Source: Monoplex corrugatus (lineage: Eukaryota; Mollusca; Gastropoda; Littorinimorpha; Ranellidae). Taken from it: a stretch of 64,000 nucleotides of DNA. How positions within the stretch are numbered: position 1 is the stretch's first letter; each line of letters starts with the position of its first letter. The notes under the pieces are model-generated. The model searched no databases and had not been told where the DNA came from. It worked only from the letters and a program-made list of their open reading frames with translations. This document shows positions 11,477-37,339 of the stretch, piece by piece. The DNA lies in assembly GCA_030674185.1 (NCBI GenBank), contig CM060308.1:36716050-36780049 (forward strand), written 5' to 3'. The position numbers and the translations under genes were made by a program.

Positions 11477-11755
11477 GATTATTATTATAATTATGATTAT
11501 TTTTGTTTTGTTTTGTTTTTATGACGATTTTTCTTTTACATTATTGATGTTAGCGTTGTTCTAGTTTCATTTCTCTGTTCATCCATATCCTTTTTCTTAA
11601 GACCTTGCCGCTTCCTTTTAATTTTTTTTACGTCCCTTACTCTGTTCCCCTCTCCCCTCCACACCCCCCCCCCCCCCCTTATTTCATCCTCCATGCCATT
11701 TTTCCCCGTCTAATATCACTTATAGTGAAAAGACGTTAAATCAAGCAACGAACGA
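8058..11755 (+). mobile_element. 5'-truncated I/Nimbus-like LINE with RNase H
   Basis: The element starts inside the endonuclease domain directly at the edge of the CATA array. It runs through RT and RNase H to a 3' UTR ending GTTAAATCAAGCAACGAACG, followed by a (TACA)n tail. An RNase H domain after the RT places it in the I group (I, Nimbus/Nimb, Ingi type). The only breaks are three single-base frameshifts; I saw no internal nonsense codons, so the copy is young or the shifts are sequence errors. A C-run lies at about 11,664-11,678. Confidence 0.85.
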
Positions 11756-11876
11756 ATACATACATACATACATAGACAGATACATAGATACATAAATACA
11801 TACAAAGATACAGAGAAACATGCAGATACATAGATACATACATAGATACATAGATACATATATAGATATGTGTGTG

Positions 11877-11915
<39 letters not shown>

Positions 11916-11925
11916 ATGTAAAAAC
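11755..11925. repeat. (TACA/GATA)n and (GT)n tract at the LINE 3' end
   Basis: The tail of the upstream LINE grades into GATA-type repeats and then GT dinucleotides at 11,870-11,915. Confidence 0.9.
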
Positions 11926-12188
11926 ACGATCAAGATCAAAAACTCTGCGCAATTCAATGGAATAGCATATGATCAGAGTTATTCCTCTTCAATGGTTGAG
12001 CCATCGTTTCGACACTTTGTTCGTTCTTAGACCAAATTTTCTTTCATTTCTTTCATATAAACTCTTGTTTAGTATGAAAATAGAAAGAGAATAAGGCAAT
12101 TTAATTTCTATGAAAAATTGATATGGCAATATCAAAATTCTCGCGATCGTCATTTCTCGATAAACTTTACCCTCTCCTGAACAGTAAC

Positions 12189-26653
<14,465 letters not shown>

Positions 26654-26791
26654 GAGCTGAGCTCTGACCAAAACACTCACAGAACAGAAAGGAAAAGGAT
26701 CCGGACACTGTGTCTTCCATCACTGCACCAAATTGAATACTGTACTGTCCTCTATCACATACTAAAATACTACACTTTTTTTAAAAATTTC

Positions 26792-26797
26792 AATAAA
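26792..26797 (+). promoter_or_regulatory. Poly(A) signal of ECHS1
   Basis: AATAAA 139 bases after the stop codon; a plausible short 3' UTR. Confidence 0.7.
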
Positions 26798-26977
26798 ACA
26801 TATAAAGGGAATTCGTGCATATGAATGGAATTCAAATTTGTAACATTGCCAAATTGTGATTTGAACAGTTGGAGGTCATCACGTCCATTTTTGTTGTTGT
26901 CATTGTTGTTGTTGCTACAAATGTCACAGAGACCAAGCTGCTTCTTGAGTGGTTTTGGTTGTTGAAGAATGGCCATA

Positions 26978-27024
<47 letters not shown>

Positions 27025-27415
27025 TTGCTGTAAACATGAGATATTCTGTATTTAAATTTCAATCAGGATCAAGTTAAACTGTGACTTACATATGTCTGTC
27101 AAATTGTTGCTTCCGTTACTGTGTGATATGTGGTTGGTAGATATCCAAGTGAAAAGTTTTATATTTTTTTTACAAAGCTGTGGATAGCACGTAATGCTGG
27201 AGTCTGAGAATTATATATATAATTCAGCAGAAATGTATACCAAACTTTGTCCGCAAGCAGGGTTGTTCTGTTGGTCTGGTATGTTTTCTTGCTGTTGTTG
27301 ATTTTGAGGGAGGGTGGCTGGTTGATTATTTGGTTGGTTAGTTGGCAGTTAGATGGTAGTTGTAGTGGAGGTGATGTTTTATTTGTTTGTTTTGTTCATG
27401 GGAGTATTTGCTTAC

Positions 27416-27477
<62 letters not shown>

Positions 27478-27490
27478 GTGTGTGTGGTGT
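26978..27490. repeat. (GT)n-(GA)n and (TG)n microsatellites
   Basis: GT then GA tracts at 26,978-27,025 and pure TG at 27,418-27,485, separated by unremarkable sequence. Confidence 0.95.
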
Positions 27491-27499
27491 TGGCGTTGA

Positions 27500-28050
27500 T
27501 GGTGGTCTTTAAAAAAGAGGGGGCAATTACTTTAAGAAAAAGGGGTAATTGTTTTATTTATTATTTAAAATGCAGAAATGGATTGTTGAATTTCAAATTG
27601 TGTTGGATTGTTGACAGATAATACTTTGTGTGTAATACTCATCATTACTGCAAGATTGTAGGCCTACTGTTGGAGCTTATTACATTTTTCTCTGTTAGTA
27701 AACAGAATTTGCATAGTAGATTTATTTATTTTTCTCTGTGAGTGACTGTATGCGATATGTTTGTGATTAAAAAGTCTGGTTACATGCTGTGTTTTTTATC
27801 ACTGCCTTGTGTGCATTGAAATTTCATATGAAAATGTGTGTGTGTGTGTGTACATATGTGAACATTAATTCAGTTGACCTTAAAATGTTCTGTTTTCTAT
27901 TAAATGATTAAAACAAGACTTACTAACAACTCAGCAGCAAGATCCAATTAAAACATCTTTTAAACAGACATTTTTGTTGTTTGCCTTAGTGCTTTAAGAA
28001 TTGGGTGCGTATAAAAGTGTTTTGTCTATGAATAATACACTATGTACAAC
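27500..28050. other. No gene recognised
   Basis: AT-rich intergenic sequence downstream of ECHS1 with only a short (TG)n at 27,835-27,850. Confidence 0.6.
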
Positions 28051-28229
28051 AACTGATCCAAAAGTCTTGTCACTTACTTTGCAAAACAGTAATAGGAAAT
28101 CCAACATAATGTGAAATTTTCAAAGTCCTTCCAAGTACTCTCTTCCTCTCTCAACTAAAGAGTTTCTGCCTTCTTTGCCAAGAGTCAAATGATTTTTATA
28201 GTCTGAGACTGAGATATGGTAGCAAGCTG

Positions 28230-29035
28230 TGATTTCATTGCTTTTCCCCTGTCGGGATTCCTGAAAATTTCTTGCCAGCTAGGTTTTGCTTCAGAAGGGG
28301 GAACAACCAAGTCGCATGGATTAAGTCAGGACTGTAGGGTGAGTGAGGGAGAACTTGAATGGATTGCTCTACTAGGTAGATCACAGTAACCTTTGGCTTC
28401 ATGGGCACCTGCATTGTTTTGTAGAGGTAACATTTTGCTGGTACCCACATTTCAATGCTGCTCATGGATGGACTGCACAACTAAGCAAAACACTTCCTAT
28501 ACAACATCAAATGGAAAGAGCAGGTTTTACAGGCAAAATTTTGATTGCTACAGAATCTTGGGAGTTGAAGAAAAATGTCTTACAACTTTGAAAACCATGT
28601 CTCAGTACAACTGGGCTTTTGTCATAAATGCCCACCCACATGTGACAAGATCATTTGTTCTGGATGCTGTACAAGACGATCCATGTTTCATCACCTGTGA
28701 TCATATCAGAGTCATTTGGGACCTTCTAACTCAAATATTTGAAGCAATCAAGAGAACTCTGAAACCCCCGCTTTTTTTTCTCCTTTGTCAGAAGACGAGG
28801 TATCCATCTGGCAACCATTTTTCTCATCTCAAGTTCATATTGCAGGATCTGTTTTAATGTGCCACATGAATCGCCTTAGGTTTCCTCTTCAACGTTTCCC
28901 TTCACAAGGTAAACGGTTTGCCCATTTGAGATTCCACTTGGACCTCTACACTGGTACTTGTCTTTCAAGTCTGTTTTTCTTTGTTCGAAAACTATCAGTC
29001 CAGCAGCAAACTGTTACGTATGACACACTTTTGTC
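28230..29035 (-). pseudogene. Mariner-family transposase relic
   Basis: On the minus strand: ARWIPRLLT, then ITGDETW (first catalytic Asp), then LPHSPYSPDLIHATWLFPLL (third catalytic Asp of a DD34D mariner) and AGKKFSGI. Frames are broken by stops and shifts. Possible terminal sequence near 28,050 (AAAAGTCTTGTCACTTAC) is not confirmed. Distinct from the intact Tc1 copy at 32 kb. Confidence 0.7.
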
Positions 29036-29344
29036 TCCATGCCCATCTGCAAATTTCTAGCACAGAATGTCCAGAAAGTGGGGGTATTGGTTTATACTGA
29101 AAAAGGCCCCAGCATCCCCATGATGGAAAGACAGACAACAAAACAAGGTCACATGTAGAAAAGCACATGTTTAATACATGTAAAAGAACCCACAGTATGA
29201 AAGAACTTGTCACTGGTGAAATTTTACAGTAAAAGAATCCACTCATAGACAAACAGAAGTACTTGCAGAAAGGGGGGGGGGGGGGGGGGGTTGAAAGCCT
29301 GGTGAGGGAGGATGCAGTGTATTACTGCTGTATGCTCAACTTTT

Positions 29345-29640
29345 AAGATACCATGGTTACACAACAGACTACTGACAGGGAGATTGTGAGTTTGAACCCC
29401 ATTAGTCTAAAAAAAATTATTGTGGGATTTTTCCGCCCTGACCAGCACTTGCCTATGTGATTGTGCGATGGACTTGTTGGGAAGAATGCGACTGATGAGT
29501 CTTATTCACATTACAGATGCATGACTGAGTGTAGCTTAAATTTCCTAACAAATACTGCATGTATCTGTGTCTCTTGGGCCTGACTGACACCAGGATAAAT
29601 CATGACAGTAAGCAAAAGTACGGTCATTTCACACAGTTTC
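29345..29640 (+). mobile_element. SINE family B, copy 2
   Basis: Head with ATACCATGGTTACACAACAG and TGTGAGTTTGAACCCCATTA (B-box-like), then GTGGGATTTTTCCGCCCTGA. It parallels the copy at 2.7 kb in the same orientation. A G-run at 29,273-29,290 precedes it. Confidence 0.5.
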
Positions 29641-29684
29641 AACCCTAGATGAAACTCTATAACACCGTGATCATCATCCCCATT

Positions 29685-30130
29685 ATGAAATCATTAATCA
29701 TTAAAACATCATGAAAAACTATCCCAGATTCTGTGGTCCTTCATGTCCTGATTTTGTGGTGACATGGTTTTGGTTTCCTCTGCCACTTCTATGCCTGAGA
29801 TCAATTCAGATTGAGGTCTTGGGTGTTCCTGGTTCTTGGGAGCCATCATTGTTGGACCATGATGGTGGTCTTACAGAGAGTCTCATTCAGGCTGGCTCTG
29901 TGACTGAGAATTACTGTAGGCTTAGGAAGCAGTGTTCTTAGTAAGTTGAGTCAGAACAGGCACTGGTAAACCACTGAAGTAATCCAGTGGTAGTGCAGGG
30001 TCTCCTCTTGAGGAAGCCATATGCTGACTCTTGTGGGCTTCTCAAAACTGGGATCTCAACTGAATAAATTTGGGATCAAGATGTTTTGTGTACCTGGAAG
30101 TCGTATGGGATCGATGCCACTGAAGAAGCG
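29685..30130 (-). mobile_element. Unclassified repeat R, copy 1
   Basis: The reverse complement contains GAGACCCTGCACTACCACTG and AGGACATGAAGGACCACAGA. It aligns over several hundred bases with 49.4-50.43 kb on the other strand. Frames contain many stops and no domain was recognised, so the class is unknown. Confidence 0.6.
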
Positions 30131-30479
30131 AAAAAAATTTAACAGAAAATAAAAACAACTCAGACACTGGCTCCAAGCTGTATTGGTGCTAGCCTTTCTC
30201 TTGGTTCATGTATCATGGAAAGTGGGAGTCTGTTATATGGGAAACGTCAGGTTCTCCATATCACTATGCCCATGCCTGGAGATCAGTCCAGTGATTCAAT
30301 TTGCACTGTGCTTTGAAACTAAAGGAGACCGATCTTACTTGCATTCCTTTCTTGAATCAGTTCTTGCAAGAAGACTTCATTCATATAAAGCACTACCCTA
30401 AAAACTCATTTGTCGTTTAAACTCACCAAGCATCGCATACACTGGTAATCACACTGTACATAAAGCGCAGACAATTCAA

Positions 30480-31392
30480 ACTATTGAATGACCATATTCC
30501 ACTATACTGTTGCACAGTATGCATCTTTGGTGGGTGTTTTCATGTTTCTATAAGCCACAACACACTGGCATGGCTTCATCATCATCATGTGCCCTGCCAC
30601 ATGGCATTGGCGATCATGGCCCTCCATATGCATCTATCCCTTGTCGCCGCAAGCACATCTAACACCCTCTCTGTCCTCAGCCACCCTGCAAGTCCGTCCA
30701 ATATTTTCTCCCTGGGTCTACCTGGTGTTCTCTTTCCCTCCAGCTTTCCTGTTTTGACCAGGTGCTCTAATTCCCCTTTCCTCATAAAATGGCCTATAAA
30801 TGTTGCTTGTCTTTTCCTAATCTTCCTTATGAATGACCTTCTTGTGTCTGCCTCCATCAAAACTGTCTCGTTTGTTTTCTTTGCTGTTCATGGAACTCAA
30901 CATTCTTCTTAGAAACCACATTTCGACTGCCTCAACCTTGTTCTGGCTTTGCATGTTGACTGTCCATGCTTCACAACCATATAACAATATTGGTTCTCTA
31001 TAACATTCAAGAACTCTCTTCCTGATGTTAATTGATAGGCATTTGTTGGTAAGAATGCTTTTCATCTTCTTGAATGCTGTTTTTGGCTTGGCCAATTCTG
31101 CTGGCTATTTCTGATGTGCATCTGCCATCTGGTGAGATGACTGTTTCCAGATATTTAAACTTATCAACCTGTCTCAAAGTCGTGATATGGCTTACAGGAT
31201 CTTTAATATGCATGTCTGATATTCTGTATGCAAATATACATGAACAGTGCAGGTACTGGCCGGTCCACACACATGTTGACTTGGGAGATCAGAAAAATCT
31301 TGACACTTTACCCACCAGGTATCCAGGCAAGATTAAAACCAGGACCTGCCAATCACAAATCCAGTGTTTAACTACTTGCCTACTGTGCCCAT
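30480..31392 (-). mobile_element. SINE family A, copy 2, split by an RTE insertion
   Basis: The left part (to 30,576) ends ATTGGGTGTTTT-like sequence then CTGGCATGGCTT. The right part resumes at 31,187 with ATGGCTTACAGGATCTTTAA and continues to the tRNA-like head near 31,390. The intervening 610 bases are an RTE copy. Confidence 0.75.
30577..31186 (-). mobile_element. RTE-type LINE, 3'-end copy 3 (nested, clean TSD)
   Basis: The minus strand encodes FKYLETVISPDGRCTSEIAS, AFKKMKSILTNKCLSINIRK, LLYGCEAWTVNMQSQ and RKRQATFIGHFMRKG across two frames. The 3' end is CAGGGCACATGATGATGATG. The exact 7-bp duplication ATGGCTT flanks it (30,570-30,576 and 31,187-31,193). Confidence 0.9.
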
Positions 31393-31789
31393 AGGATTTT
31401 TGCCGGAAGGTCTTATTATTGTAGTGCTGCTGCATGGTCAGACAAACTTACTAAAAAGAAATAATTTCCTTTGACCGAGTTTCAGTCTTAACCCTTTGAC
31501 TCCCTCATCTTATACGACAGCATCCCACATTATCAGCCATGACAGCAAAGGAAAAACTTAACCCTTTTACATATTCACCTTGTCTACCAGCTTCCTGCAG
31601 CTTCATGCCACAAATATGCATGTGCACACATCCCATCTCGATTTGTATATTATCATATTACTGTTGTTGTTCTTGTTTTATTGTTAAGGGTTGACGTGTA
31701 TTCATTTACATGCATCTGCTTTTATCTCACATGCTTTTGTAAAGTACATGAGCCATTGACATATATATACTCCTAATCATAATTTAAGG
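31393..31789. other. No gene recognised
   Basis: Intergenic sequence between the SINE and the putative Tc1 edge; only short open frames. Confidence 0.5.
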
Positions 31790-33369
31790 GCCACTTCTTC
31801 CTTCCTCTCTAATTTTAAGTTGAAATAATTGACAATGTTTAGAATTGATTCTATGTTTTATTTCATCATTTCCACACCTGTTTTGGAAAAAGAAATTAGC
31901 ACAATGACCCATTAGTGAACAGCACATGCATTTAAAGGAACATCCCCCCCTTTTCCAAAAACAGAAAGTGTCAGATTTGGCCAATCTGTTTTCAATATCG
32001 CGTGTGTCCGCCCCGAGCCTGGATGCATGCTTCACAGCGCCGATGCATCGACCCCACAAGGGTACGGAGTGTGTCCTGAGGGATGGCCGCCCACTCGATC
32101 TGCAGGATGTCGACCAGCCTGGCCAGGGTGCCCGGTGGGGAGTGGTTGTCCCTGATGCGCCTCCCGAGCACATCCCAGAGGTGTTCAATTGGGTTCAGGT
32201 CAGGTGAGCACGCTGGCCAGGCCATACGGACGACTTCATGCTGCTCCAGGAAGTCTGTCACAAGGCGTGCTCGATGCGCAGGTGCATTGTCGTCCTGGAA
32301 GATGGCGCCTTGACCAAGGTCCACAAGCGCAGGCAGTGCCACGGCCGCCAGAACCTCGTCCCGGTACCGGACCCCGTTCAGGATGCCGTCAATGGGGAGC
32401 AGGGGGGTCCGGGTACCACGGCTCATGCCACCCCACACCATCACCGACCCGCCGCCGTACCGGTTATGCTCTTGGACAGTGGCGTCAGCGAACCTCTCCC
32501 CTTGACGTCGCCACACCCGAGCCCGGCCATCGTTAAAGGTCAGGGTGAACCTGGACTCATCCGAAAACAAGACCCGGGCCCACTGTTGCCTTGTCCAGGT
32601 CACGTGCTCCCTGGCCCAGGTCATGCGGCGCACTCTGTTGACCGGTGACAGCACGGGTCGGACGGCCGGTCTCCGTGACCTCAAGTTTGCCTCATGTAGC
32701 CGTCTTCTCACCGTGCTGCAGCTGATGTTAGCACCTGTTGCGTCCCTCAGCTGACCCCTCAAGGTCACCGCAGTGGATGCCCTTTCCCTCAGGACGGAGA
32801 GGGCAAGGTAGCGGTCTTGCTGTCTTGTCGTTACTCTGGGTCGACCCGTGTGACGCCTTTCCTGGACTGCTCCAGTCTCATTGAAGCGCTCCAGCAGTCT
32901 CTGGATTGTGGAATGCGACACTTCAAGTCGTCTAGCAACTTCCCGCTGCGCTAGGCCTTCATCAAGCAGAGCGAGGGCTCTCCCCCGCTGCTCATCCGTC
33001 ATCCGTCGTCTTGCAAGCATGGTTAAAACGAACCAAGAACGGGTCCTTTTTATCCTCGTCTGCGGGCAACTTTGGCTGGAGTAGTGTTCAAAAAGGGCTT
33101 GCCTTGCACGTGCAAAGCGAATTTTGTCGCTACCTTGCCTGCGTCGTCAGAGAGACCCTGCTGAAGATTCGACAATTTCGTGTGGAAATTGTCTTCCTTG
33201 GGCCGCCCATTGCAAATCGGCAAATCCCCAAACACGTGCCAAAAGGAAACTGCAATGTTGTCTGAGCTCTTATCCATTCAGTTACGGCAACGAATTGGAG
33301 AAAAGAGTAAGAGAAACTAGGTTATTTCTCCTTTCAAAAATTGACTCAAAAACGTTCCTGGCCCTTCAA
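31790..33369 (-). mobile_element. Tc1/mariner element around the 32-kb transposase (edges tentative)
   Basis: The transposase sits in a GC-rich block unlike its surroundings. Candidate termini are AAGGGCCACTT at about 31,788 and CCTGGCCCTT at about 33,363. They are inverted over only about 8-10 bases and lack a clear TA duplication, so the boundaries are weak. Confidence 0.35.
31992..33020 (-). CDS. Tc1-like DD34E transposase, intact
   Basis: Uninterrupted 342-residue ORF. N-terminal paired-type helix-turn-helix (residues 5-60: EQRGRALALLDEG, QREVARRLEVSHSTIQRLL), GRPR hinge at 59-62, second HTH (THAT-like, about 85-115), then the DDE core: FSDES (Asp154), QDDNAPAH (Asp244) and SPDLNPIEHLWD (Glu279). 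There are exactly 34 residues between Asp244 and Glu279. It would cut and paste its element at TA sites. It is GC-rich, has no stops or frameshifts and is the best-preserved transposon protein here, so recent arrival or activity is plausible. MLARRR is the first Met and is followed directly by the HTH. Confidence 0.93.
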   Translation of the reverse strand: MLARRRMTDEQRGRALALLDEGLAQREVARRLEVSHSTIQRLLERFNETGAVQERRHTGRPRVTTRQQDRYLALSVLRERASTAVTLRGQLRDATGANISCSTVRRRLHEANLRSRRPAVRPVLSPVNRVRRMTWAREHVTWTRQQWARVLFSDESRFTLTFNDGRARVWRRQGERFADATVQEHNRYGGGSVMVWGGMSRGTRTPLLPIDGILNGVRYRDEVLAAVALPALVDLGQGAIFQDDNAPAHRARLVTDFLEQHEVVRMAWPACSPDLNPIEHLWDVLGRRIRDNHSPPGTLARLVDILQIEWAAIPQDTLRTLVGSMHRRCEACIQARGGHTRY

Positions 33370-33655
33370 TAATGACGTGTAGTATATATATAGATAGTTA
33401 TATATAGATATAGATATATACAAAGTCAATATTTTATCACAACCCATTATTTGTGTAACTTCTTTCACACTTATGTACTACTGTTCTTTTAATAAGTTCA
33501 TATTCTATGTGTAGAGTAGCAATGACTTGCTGTAAGACCAGTCCAATGGGACCCAACGATCCTTGAGTAATAAGCGTTCTAAAGCCTGAAGTTAAGGCAG
33601 ACAAATATAAAGAATGAATTACTGTGGGGAGCCAGTCATGATAAGTCTGCCTATA
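33370..33655. other. No gene recognised
   Basis: AT-rich with short TATA/GATA runs near 33,385-33,420. Confidence 0.5.
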
Positions 33656-33919
33656 TCACAGCTGGAGAGATAATAATAATTATAATAATAATAATCATCA
33701 TCATCATGATCATAATAATAATAATTACAGCCTTCGTATGGTGCCAAATCTTGACAATTCAAATCAAAGTGCACGCACACGCCAGGCATATGCATACAAT
33801 TGACAAAGACTACCATTAAATTAATACAAGTATAAGGCTGTGCCTAGTAGAGGCCAGCAGTGACACTGGCCTTCCCCCAGCAAAGGTTACAAGTGTAACA
33901 TAAACATAAATATATACAC

Positions 33920-33986
<67 letters not shown>

Positions 33987-33990
33987 ACAA
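33656..33990. repeat. L2-like 3' tail (ATA/ATC)n and (TA)n microsatellite
   Basis: ATAATAATAATTACAG followed by GGTGCCAAATCTTGAC matches the 3' ends at 24.25 and 56.1 kb, a stub of the L2/CR1-like family. A (TA)n run follows at 33,915-33,985. Confidence 0.6.
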
Positions 33991-34027
33991 TCTATGTGTT
34001 TTAGCACAACGTAGTCAGAGAATAAAG

Positions 34028-34080
34028 TGCCCTTGAGGAAGGCGGGTGTACCGCCGAAAATTTGGGAATATTTTACGTCG
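34028..34080 (+). other. Hammerhead-like retroelement end motif 3
   Basis: TTGAGGAA then GGCGG-GTGTA-CCGCC (34,041-34,055) and GAAAATTTGGG. The stem-GAAA arrangement and following TTTG resemble the 45.5-kb palindrome ends. A (TA)n run lies at 34,115-34,140. Confidence 0.35.
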
Positions 34081-34114
34081 GCTTGTTGTCTTTTTCTTCA
34101 CATGCTGCTTTATC

Positions 34115-34146
<32 letters not shown>

Positions 34147-34149
34147 CCT

Positions 34150-35040
34150 CAAACTTGACAGTGAGAGGACCATACTTCACCCAGCAGGTTGTAAGTCACA
34201 AATTGTGGATGGCCTTCAGATACAGAGGTTATTTAGCCTGAATGAATAAGCAGTCCTGGGCTGACTGGCAATGGCTTCTACGGAGACGGGGTGGGGTGGA
34301 TCTTGGAACTGGCAAGGTCACACTTGAAAATACCCACAAACCATTATGTCCTATGATGGAGCCATCACGCAGGTAAGGGCCACCTAACAAAAATCTTAGC
34401 CCCTGTGCTCACAGGCCAAGTCTATTGTCCATAAGCTATACGTGCAGTAACCCCCACAGGAAACCTAGAAGTAGAAGGCTGAAATTAGAGGTAGACCTAC
34501 CAGGCCTGCATGCACCTACTTTTTCGCAAACATGGGTACTATGCAATAAAATGCAAACAAATGTCTACATGGTCATCTACATGAGATGAGAATGACGCTC
34601 ATCCACTACACCAACCAGCTCATGCAGTTCTACATCAGTCCATGGCAGCCCGCAGAAATATAAAGATGCATACCATCCAAAAATATGCTAGATCTATACA
34701 TAATACAGAATACACAACCACTTGGTGAAGTGTTAGAAAACACCGCAAAATAAAAAAAAATCCATTTGTAGTTTCATTTCCCTATAATTCGCTCATGCCA
34801 TTGCAAACTTTGGTTTGGTTTGGTTTGGTTTGGTTTTGTTTTGTTTTGTTTTGTTTTAATCGATATTGTTGCATGTGTGTCATTTTTAAAAACTAAATTT
34901 GAGGTCAAATTCACCATCCTGATCTGCATCATCTGGGGACTTGACTCCTTTGTTCTGAGCCCAAGTACACAAAAGTAAGTCATTCGAGTGTTATAATCAG
35001 ATTTAAACAATATAATAATAATGGTGACCACACTGTAGTC
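34150..35040. other. No gene recognised
   Basis: Unique-looking sequence with a (TTTGG)n/(TTTTG)n pentamer run at about 34,810-34,860. Short frames only. Confidence 0.5.
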
Positions 35041-35043
35041 ATC

Positions 35044-36495
35044 ATCATCATCATCTGGTGCCCTGCGGCATGGCGTTGGCGACCACGGACTTCCAACCAT
35101 CCTTATCTCTCGTTGCCCCCAGCATCTCCCCCACCCTCTTCATCCCCAGCCACTCTGCAAGTCCGTCCAGCATTCTCTCCCTGGGTCTACCTGGTGCTCT
35201 CTTTCCATCCAGCTTTCCCATTGTGATCAGGTGCCCCAAATCCCCCTTCCTCATAAAATGGCTTATAAATGTTGCCTGTCTTTTCCTAATCTTCCTTATG
35301 AGAGATCTACTTGTGTCTGCCTCCATCAAGACTGTCTCGTTTGTTTTCTTTGCTGTCCATGGAACTCTCAACATTCTTCTGAGAAACCACATCTCGGCTG
35401 CCTCGATCCTGCTCTGGCTTTGCTTGCTGACTGTCCACGCCTCGAATCCGTACAACAGTATTGGTTCTATATAACATTCAAGAACTCTCTTTCTGATGTT
35501 AATTGATAGGCATTTGTTGGTAAGAATGCTTGTCATCTTCTTGAATGCTGTCTTGGCTTGGCCGATTCTGCCAGCTATTTCCGATGTGCATCTGCCGTCT
35601 GATGAAATGACCGTTCCCAGGTATTTGAATTTATTAACCTGTGTCAAGGTTATGCCATTTGCTGTTATTTTGCATGAGAGGATTTCATGTTTTTTACTGA
35701 TCACCATGACTTCAGTCTTCCCGCTGTTTAGTTCCAACCCCTTACCTTTGCTTTCTGTTTCTAGTATATTCACAAGGTTTTGTAGGTCCCTTTCATTTTC
35801 TGCAATTAGCACGGTGTCATCTGCGTATTGAATGTTGTTTATCATTTTCCCTCCAATCTTTAATCCAGGGTCTTCTTCTAGGTTTCTCATGTTTTCGCTA
35901 TATAGTGAAAACAGATCTGGTGACAAAACACAACCCTGTCTGACTCCTCTTTTGATGTTTTGAAAAGAGCTTATATTCTTTTCTATTCTCATTGCAGCTG
36001 TTTGTTCCCAGTACATATTCCTGATTATTCGTAGATCTTTTCCATCGACATTGAGTCTCTCCAGTTGTTTGATCAATTCATCATGTCATACCCGATCAAA
36101 AGCCTTGGTATAGTCAACAAAGCATAAATACAAATCCTTATTCATCTCAACTGACCTCTCTATGATAGTTCTTAAGATGTATATGGCATTAATAGTTCCT
36201 TTCCCGTCCACAAATCCACACTGTTCTCCTGCCATTTCTCTTTTGATTCTATTCCTTGTCCTCATCATGATTATTCTTAACAGGATTTTTGTTACATGAC
36301 TCATCAAACTGATTGTGCGATGGCGTTCGCATTCTATAGCCCCTGTCTTCTTTGGAAGTGCAATGAAAATTGATTTTGACATATCTTTGGGGATTTTTCC
36401 AGTGTCATAAATTTCATTTAGGAGGACTGTTATTTTTTCTGTGCCAAATTCCTCTAGGGCTTCAATCATCTCTGTAGTAATGTTGTCTGGTCCTG
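35044..36495 (-). pseudogene. RTE-type LINE reverse transcriptase, one nonsense codon
   Basis: The most complete RTE copy here. In order on the minus strand: GPDNITTEMIEALEEFG, IFIALPKKTGA, HRTISLMSHVTK, FVDYTKAFDRV, a TGA at 36,086-36,088, then HDELIKQLERL, GVRQGCVLSPDLFSL, IQYADDTVLIAEN, LELNSGKTEVMVIS, YLGTVISSDGRCTSEIAGRI, LLYGFEAWTV, RRMLRVPWTAKKTNE and the GRPRERMLDGLAEWLG tail. The stop replaces an expected Arg (CGA to TGA), consistent with CpG decay. The 3' end is a (GAT)n tail at 35,040-35,055. The endonuclease is missing, so the copy is 5'-truncated or continues beyond recognition at 36.5 kb. Confidence 0.9.
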
Positions 36496-36499
36496 ACCA

Positions 36500-37335
36500 G
36501 ACCAGACACTATAGTACCGAAATATAATCCTCGATGGCTTTTCCAGTCTCCGTCTTGAAAAAGTTCAACAGTTTAAATTGTAAGCCTACACTGGGCATGG
36601 AATCGAAAGCACCGCAAAAAGATCAAGGGATATCATTCATAGGTAACGCGAATGACCACCAGAGTTGCGTATCGTGTTTATTTGCGGGAGTGTGCAACTG
36701 CAAGGCAATTCGAAGACAGCAGACGATAAACCTAACAGGTTGTAGTCGCAGACTCTGATAATGAACACTACACGTCAGCACGAAGACAGTAATTGATCGA
36801 AGCAATTGTAATCGTGTTCAGCTTTGACAGTTTATGTTTCAGTATTTATCTTGTATACTTGTTCAGTTCAGATCATAAGTGGGACGCATTTTTCATTGAT
36901 TTTTCAAATCAAACGAAGATGCGATAGTATGTCTGTATGATGATAGTGCCGGTGCGCCGATAGGCATAGTTAATCTTAAAGTCATGATCATAGTGAAACC
37001 AGAATTATGACAATGAATGATCGACGGTTTTTAGTCCAAAAATTTTGAGATTTCACCCGACTCCCCATCCTGATGTTTTAAGTCATGTTTGGTAGTGTAA
37101 TTGTATAATTTAAGTGCCGACGCTGCACAGAGAGTGAGAGACAGTGTTACCGATCAGTGTCCAATTTTGAATTTACTTGCTGTACGTCACACTACCGTGT
37201 GACTACGTGTAGTCACTCGAGTCTCAAGTCACTGCAGTGTAATACTGTTCTGTCACAGCTGCTGCTGCACTGCTGCAACCCAGCCAATGATTGTTATTCA
37301 CTTACTGTGATCGTCTTGTATCACGGTAATATTTA
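36500..37335. other. No gene recognised
   Basis: Unique AT-rich sequence. No domain, splice pattern or repeat match was found within the window. Confidence 0.5.
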
Positions 37336-37339
37336 TAGG

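Noticed and set aside
28393..28857. 154-codon plus-strand ORF
   Set aside because: Antisense to the mariner relic whose catalytic motifs read on the minus strand.
30484..30912. 142-codon plus-strand ORF, and similar frames at 5,581 and 35,058
   Set aside because: Antisense of the RTE C-terminal tail; the same antisense frame recurs because the copies are homologous.
32083..32754. Plus-strand ORFs opposite the Tc1 transposase
   Set aside because: GC-rich shadow frames of the intact minus-strand transposase; no domain.
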